Source: Frankiales bacterium (GTDB lineage Bacteria; Actinomycetota; Actinomycetes; Mycobacteriales; SCTD01). Taken from it: a DNA stretch of 12,210 nt. Under the pieces are notes generated by a model. That model had not been told where the DNA came from, made no database searches, and saw only the letters and a list, made by a program, of their open reading frames with translations. Below are positions 7,009 through 12,210 of the stretch, piece after piece. The stretch covers positions 1 through 12,210 of the forward strand of contig JAODNF010000009.1 in assembly GCA_025464915.1 (NCBI GenBank), read 5' to 3'. The position numbers and the translations under genes are program-made. Each line of letters starts with the position of its first letter. Within the stretch, counting starts at the first letter, position 1.

Positions 7009-7720
7009 CCGCCACTCGCTGCCGGGCGACGAACCACGCCAGCCCCAGCAGCCAGGGCAGCTCGCACGCCCAGGCGACGACCACCCGCTGGTCGCGCAGC
7101 TCACCGCCGAGGCTGTGCGACGCCAGCTGCCACCCCACTTGGCTCGGCCAGGTCGCGAGCAGGGTCACCGCCACGCTGAGCAGCACCAGGCGCATCACCT
7201 GGTCGAAGGGCGCGTGCGCCCGCTCCAGCGGCCGGCCGAGGTCGAGGCGCTCCACCGGGACGTAGGTGTAGATCACGTGGCGCATGACGAGGAAGGTGAC
7301 GACCACGAGCACCAGGTCACCGGTCATCACGGCGCCCCCCGGCAGCAGCCGCACCAGGTCGCCCGCGAAGACCAGCAGCAGTCCGGTGAGCAGGACGAGG
7401 ACGGCCCGGCTGTCGACGAGCTCCAGCGCAGGTGCGAGCTCGAGCCGGGCACGCCGCGTGCGGTGCCGCGGCCCGTGGGTGTCGAGCACCTCGACCTGGT
7501 CGAGCGGGTCGTCCCCGTGGAAGTGCCGCAAGTGCCGCTGGCCGTCGGTCCGGACGCCCTCGCGGACGCGCACGGGAGTGAAGTCGACCTCCGTCGCGGC
7601 GCGGAAGCCGCGGCGCGCGTAGGCCCAGGCCGCCGACGTCGCGCGCGGAGCCACGAGCAGGGCTGCGAAGACCGCGACGACCAGCCCGACGTACCGGCTG
7701 AACGCGACCACCTGCTCCAC
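6980..7720 (-). CDS. Multi-pass membrane protein of unknown family
   Basis: With a GTG start at 7720 the product is 246 residues long. About five hydrophobic segments are visible: about 9-25, 104-125, 133-152, 176-193 and 213-232. Between the first and second lies a soluble Arg/His/Asp-rich stretch of about 80 residues (VREGVRTDGQRHLRHFHGDDP), probably cytosolic by its charge. I do not recognise a family and see no catalytic motif. The open frame reaches back to 7798, but that would run into pruA. The GTG at 7720 is preferred because a -10-like TAGTCT ends 7 bases before it, which would give a leaderless transcript; GTG at 7711 is an alternative. The 3' end overlaps the PilX-like gene by 29 bases on the opposite strand. 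Codon use fits a real gene: low-complexity shadow character is absent and hydrophobic periodicity is clear. Confidence 0.75.
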   Translation of the reverse strand: MEQVVAFSRYVGLVVAVFAALLVAPRATSAAWAYARRGFRAATEVDFTPVRVREGVRTDGQRHLRHFHGDDPLDQVEVLDTHGPRHRTRRARLELAPALELVDSRAVLVLLTGLLLVFAGDLVRLLPGGAVMTGDLVLVVVTFLVMRHVIYTYVPVERLDLGRPLERAHAPFDQVMRLVLLSVAVTLLATWPSQVGWQLASHSLGGELRDQRVVVAWACELPWLLGLAWFVARQRVAATSPARPTR

Positions 7721-7727
7721 GGGACTG

Positions 7728-7733
7728 AGACTA
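7728..7733 (-). promoter_or_regulatory. Putative -10 element for a leaderless transcript
   Basis: On the minus strand TAGTCT fits the TANNNT actinobacterial -10 pattern and ends 7 bases before the GTG at 7720. Transcription would then begin at, or one base before, the start codon. No Shine-Dalgarno precedes that GTG. No good -35 is visible. On the plus strand the overlapping TAGAAC (7732-7737) is a poorer -10 candidate for pruA. Confidence 0.42.
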
Positions 7734-7760
7734 GAACGCTGCGAGTGGCAGCATGGGGGG

Positions 7761-9383
7761 ATGCTCGACGCGATCACGTCCGTCCCCACGCCCGTCAACG
7801 AGCCGGTCCGCTCCTACGCCCCCGGATCAGCCGAGCGGGCCTCGCTGGAGTCCCGCCTGAAGGAGCTCGGGTCCGAGCGGATCGACCTGACGACGACCAT
7901 CGCAGGCCGGTCGGTCCTCGCGTCGGGCGAGCGGATCGACGTCGTCCAGCCGCACCGGCACAGTGCCGTCCTCGGTGTGACGGCCGAGTCCTCGGCGGCC
8001 GAGTGGCAGGCCTCGGTCGACGCGGCCCTCGCGGCGGCGCCCGCGTGGCGTGAGACCTCGTACGACGACCGGGCTGCCGTCCTGCTCCGGGCCGCAGACC
8101 TGCTCGCCGGCCCGTGGCGCGACACCCTCAACGCCGCGACCATGCTGGGTCAGAGCAAGACCTGCTTCCAGGCGGAGATCGACAGCGCCTGCGAGCTCAT
8201 CGACTTCCTGCGCTTCAACGTCGCGTTCGGCCGAGGAATCCTGGCCGAGCAGCCGGTCTCGTCGCCAGGGGTCTGGAACCGGATGGACCACCGGCCGCTC
8301 GAGGGGTTCGTCCTGGCCATCACGCCGTTCAACTTCACGGCCATCGCGGGCAACCTTCCGCTGGCGCCCGCCCTCATGGGCAACACGGTCGTGTGGAAGC
8401 CGTCACCGACGCAGCAGCTCGCGGCGCACTTCACGATGCGGCTGCTCGAAGCGGCCGGGCTGCCACCCGGCGTGATCAACCTGGTCACGGGGTTCGGCAC
8501 CTCGTCCGCCGTGGCGCTCGAGCACCCGTCCCTGGCCGGCATCCACTTCACCGGCTCGACCGCGACGTTCCAGCACCTGTGGCAGCAGGTCGGTGCGAGC
8601 ATCTCCCGCTACCGCTCCTACCCCCGGCTGGTCGGTGAGACCGGCGGCAAGGACTTCGTCCTCGCCCACGCGTCTGCCGACGTGACTGCCCTCGAGGTCG
8701 CGCTCGTCCGCGGCGCCTTCGAGTACCAGGGCCAGAAGTGCTCGGCGGCATCCCGGGCCTACGTGCCGCGCTCGATCTGGGAGGGCGGGCTGCGTGACGC
8801 CCTCGCGGCCCGGACGGAGTCGCTCGCCTATGGCGACGTCACCGACTTCTCCAACTTCGGCGGGGCGGTGATCGACCGCCGTGCCTTCGACCGGCTGGCG
8901 GGAGTCGTGCGCGGCGCTGTCTCGGACAGTGCCCTGACGGTCGTCGCCGGCGGGACGGCCGACGACAGCCAGGGATTCTTCGTGCAGCCGACCGTGATCG
9001 AGTCGGCGGACCCCCTGCACGACGTCATGACTCGCGAGTTCTTCGGGCCGGTCCTCGCCGTCCACGTCTACGACGACTGGAGCGAGGTCCTGCCGCTCGT
9101 CGACGCCTCGTCGCCGTACGCGCTCACGGGCGCGGTCTTCGCCGACGACCCGTACGCGATCGCCGAGGCCTCCACCGCGCTGCGCTTCGCGGCGGGCAAC
9201 TTCTACGTGAACGACAAGCCCACCGGCGCCGTCGTCGGTCAGCAGCCGTTCGGCGGTGCACGTGCCTCCGGCACCAACGACAAGGCGGGCTCGCCGCTGA
9301 ACCTGCTTCGGTGGACCTCGCCTCGCACGATCAAGACGACGTCCGTCCCGCCGCACGACCACCGCTACCCCCACCTGGGATGA
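7761..9383 (+). CDS. pruA: Delta-1-pyrroline-5-carboxylate dehydrogenase (L-glutamate gamma-semialdehyde dehydrogenase)
   Basis: The 540-residue aldehyde dehydrogenase oxidises L-glutamate-gamma-semialdehyde, in equilibrium with pyrroline-5-carboxylate, to glutamate with NAD+. This is the second step of proline breakdown, in the cytosol. The catalytic Cys327 lies in GQKCSAASRAY and Glu293 in LVGETGGKDF. The substrate-tunnel and NAD-site segments ITPFNFTAIAGN, VVWKPSPTQ and GIHFTGST are intact. The P5CDH-specific opening (VPTPVNEPVRSYAPGS) and ending (KPTGAVVGQQPFGGARASGTNDKAG, then a Pro/His tail) identify it as the stand-alone actinobacterial type, not the C-terminal half of a fused PutA. 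The ATG at 7761 directly follows a GGGGGG run, an unusually short spacing, but the N-terminus aligns with the family from here. Proline dehydrogenase is not in the window. A small membrane-protein gene overlaps the stop. Confidence 0.96.
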   Translation: MLDAITSVPTPVNEPVRSYAPGSAERASLESRLKELGSERIDLTTTIAGRSVLASGERIDVVQPHRHSAVLGVTAESSAAEWQASVDAALAAAPAWRETSYDDRAAVLLRAADLLAGPWRDTLNAATMLGQSKTCFQAEIDSACELIDFLRFNVAFGRGILAEQPVSSPGVWNRMDHRPLEGFVLAITPFNFTAIAGNLPLAPALMGNTVVWKPSPTQQLAAHFTMRLLEAAGLPPGVINLVTGFGTSSAVALEHPSLAGIHFTGSTATFQHLWQQVGASISRYRSYPRLVGETGGKDFVLAHASADVTALEVALVRGAFEYQGQKCSAASRAYVPRSIWEGGLRDALAARTESLAYGDVTDFSNFGGAVIDRRAFDRLAGVVRGAVSDSALTVVAGGTADDSQGFFVQPTVIESADPLHDVMTREFFGPVLAVHVYDDWSEVLPLVDASSPYALTGAVFADDPYAIAEASTALRFAAGNFYVNDKPTGAVVGQQPFGGARASGTNDKAGSPLNLLRWTSPRTIKTTSVPPHDHRYPHLG

Positions 9384-9616
9384 GCCCTCTCGACCCGGCC
9401 CAGGACCCTGACCGCTTCGACCCGTCGCGTCCGGACGAGCCGACCGGCTCGCTCGACCCGGCGCTCGACCCCGACCGCTACCAGGACCAGACGCTTCCGG
9501 AGCTCCTCGGTGCCGGCGCGCAGGAGGACGACCGCGACTGGCTGCAGTCCCTGCTCGGCCTCGCCGGTGTCCTGATCTTCCTCGCCCTCGTCACCGCGGC
9601 CCTCTACCTGCTCTGA
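9380..9616 (+). CDS. Small tail-anchored membrane protein coupled to pruA
   Basis: The 78-residue protein starts at an ATG overlapping the pruA stop (ATGA). Its first half is Asp/Pro-rich and contains an internal repeat: LDPAQDPDRF (4-13) and LDPALDPDRY (25-34). An acidic stretch (QEDDRD) leads into a single hydrophobic helix at about 58-78 that runs to the C-terminus, so it should be anchored by its tail with the acidic part in the cytosol. I know no family for it. Reality as a gene is supported by the start-stop overlap, sensible codon use and the stop lying just before a strong inverted repeat. Its tie to proline catabolism, if any, is unknown; it may simply ride on the pruA transcript. 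Confidence 0.75.
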   Translation: MSPLDPAQDPDRFDPSRPDEPTGSLDPALDPDRYQDQTLPELLGAGAQEDDRDWLQSLLGLAGVLIFLALVTAALYLL

Positions 9617-9620
9617 CCTC

Positions 9621-9683
9621 CCGCGAATGGACACTGCGCTGCGGTTTTCAGCCCGAAAAGCGCAGCGCAGTGTCCATTCGCGG
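9621..9683. terminator. 29-bp inverted repeat with 5-base loop, probable two-way terminator or dispersed palindrome
   Basis: Bases 9621-9649 pair with 9655-9683 around the loop AGCCC (9650-9654). Only one of the 29 pairs fails (G9644 with G9660). The arms begin CCGCGAATGGACACTGCG and end in TTTTC at the loop. The element fills the convergent gap almost exactly: the small-protein stop ends at 9616 and the minus-strand SanA-like stop begins at 9688 and ends at 9686. That placement fits a terminator serving both strands. There is no T-run after the stem on either side, so it would be an actinobacterial I-shaped type. Such a long stem is unusual for a simple terminator, so it may be a copy of a repeated palindromic element. 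Confidence 0.8.
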
Positions 9684-9685
9684 CC

Positions 9686-10360
9686 TCAGGGGCGGCCGGC
9701 GACGATCGCGGAATCGAGACCGGGCTCGTGGGGGCCGAGGAAGTGCGGCTTCGGCTTGGTCAGGAGCTGCCACGACGCCTTGACGCTGCTGAGCACCTCG
9801 CGGACGGAGAACCTGACGGTCTTGCCGGTGTGCGCGGACAGCTCCGAGCCGCCGAGCCCGACGGCGTCGATGCCGAGCCGGCGGCACGTGAAGACGGCCC
9901 TCGGCAGGTGGTAGCCCTGCGACACCAGCACCGCGTCCTTCACGCCGAACACGGCCTTGGCGCGGTAGCAGGAGTCGTACGTCGAGAAGCCGGCGTCGTC
10001 GACGACGACGTCCTTCGCAGGCACACCGTGCTGGACCAGGTAGGCGCTCATGGCGGCTGGCTCGTCATGACTGCTGGTGGCGTTGTCGCCAGTGACGAGC
10101 AGCGCCCGTACCCGGTGCTCCTCGAACAGAGCGACGGCCAGGTCGAGCCGCTGCTGCAGGAAGGCCGACGGGGTGCCGTCCGGGTGCAGACCCGCTCCGA
10201 AGACGATGGCAACGGAGCGGGTCGGGGTCGTGCCCGGGTCGGAGTACCTGTCTCCCCAGGTGCCGAGCCGCATCACGAGCTGGGGAAGCAGCGGCAGGGC
10301 GAGCAGGACGAGCAGGACCAGCCAGACGACCTTGCGCCGGAGCAGCAGGAGCAGGAGCAC
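9686..10360 (-). CDS. SanA/YdcF-family (DUF218) envelope protein
   Basis: The 224-residue protein starts at GTG 10360. A hydrophobic N-terminal helix (about 11-30) anchors it, with the domain outside. Family motifs in order are VFGAG (53-57) followed by DGTPSAFLQQRLDLAVALF, LLVTGDN (87-93) with Glu100, DDAGFSTYDSC (121-131), SQGYHLPRAVFTCRRLGI (147-164) and the SanA-like ending PHFLGP (206-210). SanA of enteric bacteria affects vancomycin sensitivity and envelope permeability at high temperature, and YdcF-like proteins have a Rossmann-like fold, but no reaction is established for this branch. It lies 15 bases after the subtilase stop, so the two are probably co-transcribed. No good Shine-Dalgarno is visible. 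A long stem-loop follows within 2 bases of its stop. Confidence 0.87.
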   Translation of the reverse strand: MLLLLLLRRKVVWLVLLVLLALPLLPQLVMRLGTWGDRYSDPGTTPTRSVAIVFGAGLHPDGTPSAFLQQRLDLAVALFEEHRVRALLVTGDNATSSHDEPAAMSAYLVQHGVPAKDVVVDDAGFSTYDSCYRAKAVFGVKDAVLVSQGYHLPRAVFTCRRLGIDAVGLGGSELSAHTGKTVRFSVREVLSSVKASWQLLTKPKPHFLGPHEPGLDSAIVAGRP

Positions 10361-10375
10361 CCGTCCAGTGTGAGG

Positions 10376-11437
10376 TCAGATGCCACCCGTGTAGAGCAGG
10401 CGGTTCGGCGTGCCCGACGGGACCCGGGTGAGCTTTCCGCTGGTCGCGTGGCTGACCAGCCACGCGTTGACGGTCGCCGTGCTGTCGGACGGGTGCTTGG
10501 ACTCGTAGATCGCCGCGGCTCCGGCGACGAACGGCGCCGCCATCGACGTGCCGGACAGCACCTTCGTTCCGTTGCCCGGCCAGTCGGAGGTCACGTCCAC
10601 GCCGGGTGCGAACACGTCGACGCAGCTGCCGACGTTGCTCCAGGGCGCCCGGACGTCCTTGCGGTCCGAGGCGGCGACGGTCAGGACCCGGGAGGCTGCC
10701 GCGGGGGAGGACTGGCAGGCGTCGGCCTGGCTGTTGCCGGCGGCCACGCTGACGAACACGCCGCTGTCGGCGAGGTCGTCGGCGGCCTTGTCGAGGACGG
10801 TGGAGAGGGACCCGCCGAGGCTCAGGTTCACCACGGCCGGCCGTTCGGCGTGCTGCCGCACCCAGTCGATGCCGGCGAGCACGGCGCTCGTGGTGCTCCG
10901 GCCGCTGCAGTCCATCACCCGCACCGCGACCAGCTGCACCTTCTTGGCGACCCCCCACGTCGTGCCGCCGACGATGCCGGCGACGTGCGTGCCGTGGCCG
11001 TTGCAGTCCTGGCCGCTTCCGCCCAGCGCGTCGAAGCCGACGGTTGCCCGGCCGCCGAAGTCGGGGTGGGCGGTCGCGATGCCGGTGTCGACCACGTAGG
11101 CGTGGACGGTGCTCGCCGTGTTGGACCATCGGTAGCGGCCGTTCAGCGGCAGCGACCGCTGGTCGATCCGGTCGAGCCCCCAGCTCCTCGTGTCGGCGGT
11201 CAGCCTCACCGGCGCGTCGCGCTCGGTGACGACGCCGGGCACCTGCCGGAGGCGCGCGACCTGGCTCGGCTCGAGGTGCGCAGCGAAGCCGTGCGCGAAG
11301 ACGTGGGCACCGGAGACGTGCAGCTCGCGCAGGAGCGGCGCGGGGCTGCCAGGGGTGCTGACCACCCAGGGCGACGGGGTGGAGGGCACGAACAGCAGGG
11401 GGACGAAAGCGAACGGGGCGAGCAGGGCGCGGAGCAT
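10376..11437 (-). CDS. Secreted subtilisin-like serine protease (S8 family)
   Basis: The ATG at 11437 gives 353 residues with a short signal peptide (MLRALLAPFAFVPLLFVPS). Residues about 35-80 resemble the inhibitor I9 propeptide, including FAAHLEPSQVARLRQVPGVV. The S8 domain has the full catalytic set: Asp117 in YVVDTGI, His148 in GHGTHVAGI, oxyanion Asn235 in VAAGN and Ser298 in GTSMAAPFVAG. It ends in PNRLLYTGGI, as many proteinase K/aqualysin-type enzymes do. There is no C-terminal membrane helix or wall-sorting signal, so it should be released. Cys pairs (C145 with C177, and C241 with C272) may form disulfides, which is inference. The open frame continues upstream to 11665, but the signal peptide and a good ribosome binding site fix this start. 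It follows the methyltransferase gene by 32 bases and precedes the SanA-like gene by 15. The substrate is unknown. Confidence 0.95.
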   Translation of the reverse strand: MLRALLAPFAFVPLLFVPSTPSPWVVSTPGSPAPLLRELHVSGAHVFAHGFAAHLEPSQVARLRQVPGVVTERDAPVRLTADTRSWGLDRIDQRSLPLNGRYRWSNTASTVHAYVVDTGIATAHPDFGGRATVGFDALGGSGQDCNGHGTHVAGIVGGTTWGVAKKVQLVAVRVMDCSGRSTTSAVLAGIDWVRQHAERPAVVNLSLGGSLSTVLDKAADDLADSGVFVSVAAGNSQADACQSSPAAASRVLTVAASDRKDVRAPWSNVGSCVDVFAPGVDVTSDWPGNGTKVLSGTSMAAPFVAGAAAIYESKHPSDSTATVNAWLVSHATSGKLTRVPSGTPNRLLYTGGI

Positions 11438-11443
11438 GAGCGG

Positions 11444-11450
11444 TCCTTCC
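11444..11450 (-). promoter_or_regulatory. Ribosome binding site for the subtilase
   Basis: On the minus strand GGAAGGA lies 6 bases before the ATG at 11437. It is the clearest Shine-Dalgarno on this strand of the window and supports that start over the longer frame from 11665. Confidence 0.75.
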
Positions 11451-11469
11451 GGTCGGCGAACCGAGGACG

Positions 11470-12210
11470 CTACGAGTGCCTGACATCCCTTGGGGTGTCG
11501 GAGAAGTCGCCTGTGGACACACCGACGAGCACGGTGCACATCTCGTCCCGGACCGTCTCGGGCTGCAGGCCCGCGGCGTCCAAGGCCCGGCGGGCAGCGT
11601 CGGCCTGGTGCTCGCTCACCTCCACGAGCAGTGCGCCTCCCGGGCGCAGCCAGCGGGCGGCGCACGTCGCCGCACGGCGGATCACGTCGAGCCCGTCAGC
11701 TCCGCCGTCGAGCGCCGTGCGCGGCTCGTGGTCCCGGGCCTCGGACGGCAGGTGCCGCACCTCGTCGCTCGGGACGTACGGAGCGTTGCAGGCCAGGACG
11801 TCCACCTGTCCTTCCAGCGACCCAGGCAGTGCCTCGTCGAGGTCGCCGGTTGCCGTCGCACCCCTCGTGTTGCGTGCCGCCCACGACACCGCGACCGGGT
11901 CGATGTCGGTCGCCCAGGTCTGCGCGTCGGGCAGCGCTGCCTCCACAGCGGCGGTGACGGCTGCGGCCCCGCAGCAGAGCTCGACGAAGACGGCCGGCGT
12001 GCGGTCGATCGCGACCCGCGCCATCAGCTCGGTACGGCGACGCGGGACGAAGACGCCCGGCCCGACCGCCACCCGGAGGCCGGCGAACGCCACCCAACCG
12101 AGCAGGTGCTCCAGCGGTTCGCCCGCCACCCGACGGTCGATGAGCTCGCCGCCGCCGGCCTCGAGCAGCAGGCCGGCCTCCTCCTCGGCGAAGACGCAGC
12201 CGGCGGCCCG
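11470..12210 (-). CDS. PrmC/HemK-related protein-(glutamine-N5) methyltransferase-like protein, 5' end outside window
   Basis: The frame is open from the right edge to a stop at 11470-11472, giving 246 visible residues; only the first part of the N-terminal helical domain is missing. The visible start (RAAGCVFAEEEAGLLLEAG, then RRVAGEPLEHLLGWVAFAGLRV and GVFVPRRRTE) is the PrmC-type helical domain and linker. The SAM-binding part follows: VELCCGAAAVTAAV in place of the usual DLGCGSG loop, then ATDIDP. The motif usually NPPY reads NAPY (codons at 11787-11776), as in the actinobacterial PrmC-related branch whose substrate is not assigned. True PrmC methylates the GGQ glutamine of release factors. 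The NAPY and the CCGAA loop suggest a different or weaker activity, and a separate prmC probably exists elsewhere in the genome. It precedes the subtilase by 32 bases on the same strand. Confidence 0.9.
   Translation of the reverse strand, partial: RAAGCVFAEEEAGLLLEAGGGELIDRRVAGEPLEHLLGWVAFAGLRVAVGPGVFVPRRRTELMARVAIDRTPAVFVELCCGAAAVTAAVEAALPDAQTWATDIDPVAVSWAARNTRGATATGDLDEALPGSLEGQVDVLACNAPYVPSDEVRHLPSEARDHEPRTALDGGADGLDVIRRAATCAARWLRPGGALLVEVSEHQADAARRALDAAGLQPETVRDEMCTVLVGVSTGDFSDTPRDVRHS

Noticed and set aside
9627..9914. Plus-strand frame starting in the palindrome (MDTALRFS...)
   Set aside because: It starts inside the left arm and runs opposite the SanA-like gene. The mirror arm gives the same start on the other strand, so it is a by-product of the inverted repeat.
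10376..11437. Mycosin protease of a type VII secretion locus
   Set aside because: There is no C-terminal membrane helix and no Ecc or ESX-type genes are nearby. The sequence looks like a released proteinase K-type enzyme.
10065..11522. Second long minus-strand frame (485 codons) across the subtilase and SanA-like genes
   Set aside because: It is a frame-shifted Arg/Pro-rich shadow. The catalytic triad and SanA motifs are in the other frame, so no frameshift or fusion is implied.
11438..11665. Longer subtilase starting at 11665
   Set aside because: The extension is Arg-rich, overlaps the methyltransferase and would place the signal peptide inside the protein; a good ribosome binding site precedes 11437.
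1..12210. Mobile element, prophage, CRISPR or defence island, tRNA or rRNA
   Set aside because: No transposase, integrase, direct-repeat array, target duplication or RNA-gene fold was found. Base composition and gene style look even across the window.

Overview
The window is a very GC-rich, gene-dense piece of bacterial chromosome. It has strong G/C preference at third codon positions, many GTG starts, many 4-base ATGA/GTGA stop-start overlaps and almost no intergenic DNA. These traits, with the gene content (LytR_C-type envelope protein, WS/DGAT acyltransferase, DUF6912-like protein, actinobacterial-type pruA, PrmC-related methyltransferase with NAPY), point to an actinobacterium. A Nocardioides-like member of the Propionibacteriales is my best guess, but this is inference from style and not a database match. 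No phage, transposase, CRISPR, tRNA or rRNA signal was seen, and no gene-free stretch exceeds about 90 bases.

Layout. (1) 1-3103, plus strand: the C-terminal end of a LytR_C-domain envelope protein, then a WS/DGAT acyltransferase, a patatin-like lipid acyl hydrolase and a DUF6912-like protein, each overlapping the next by 3-4 bases. (2) 3159-7008, plus strand: a membrane-anchored double zinc-ribbon protein, then three coupled minor-pilin-like genes (PilV-, PilW- and PilX-like) that look like a type IV pilus tip or priming module without the core pilus machinery. (3) 6980-7720, minus strand: a multi-pass membrane protein of unknown family, overlapping the PilX-like gene tail to tail by 29 bp. 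Its start may be leaderless, in a 40-base divergent promoter region shared with pruA. (4) 7761-9616, plus strand: pruA (delta-1-pyrroline-5-carboxylate dehydrogenase) coupled to a 78-residue tail-anchored membrane protein. (5) 9621-9683: a 29-bp, one-mismatch inverted repeat with a 5-base loop that fills the convergent gap. It is probably a two-way terminator and possibly a dispersed repeat. (6) 9686-12210, minus strand: a PrmC-related methyltransferase (5' end outside the window), a secreted subtilisin-like protease and a SanA/YdcF-family envelope protein, closely spaced.

How the genes may work together. The acyltransferase and patatin-like hydrolase form a plausible make-and-break pair for neutral storage lipid, translated in step. 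The three pilin-like proteins share an acidic residue run just before the prepilin cleavage glycine, and the PilX-like member lacks Glu+5, so they probably act as one complex. The protease and SanA-like protein both act at the cell envelope. The most interesting parts are the zinc-ribbon/minor-pilin block, with its duplicated beta-sandwich PilV-like protein, and the large palindrome. Nothing here is a clear wholly new system, so scores are moderate.
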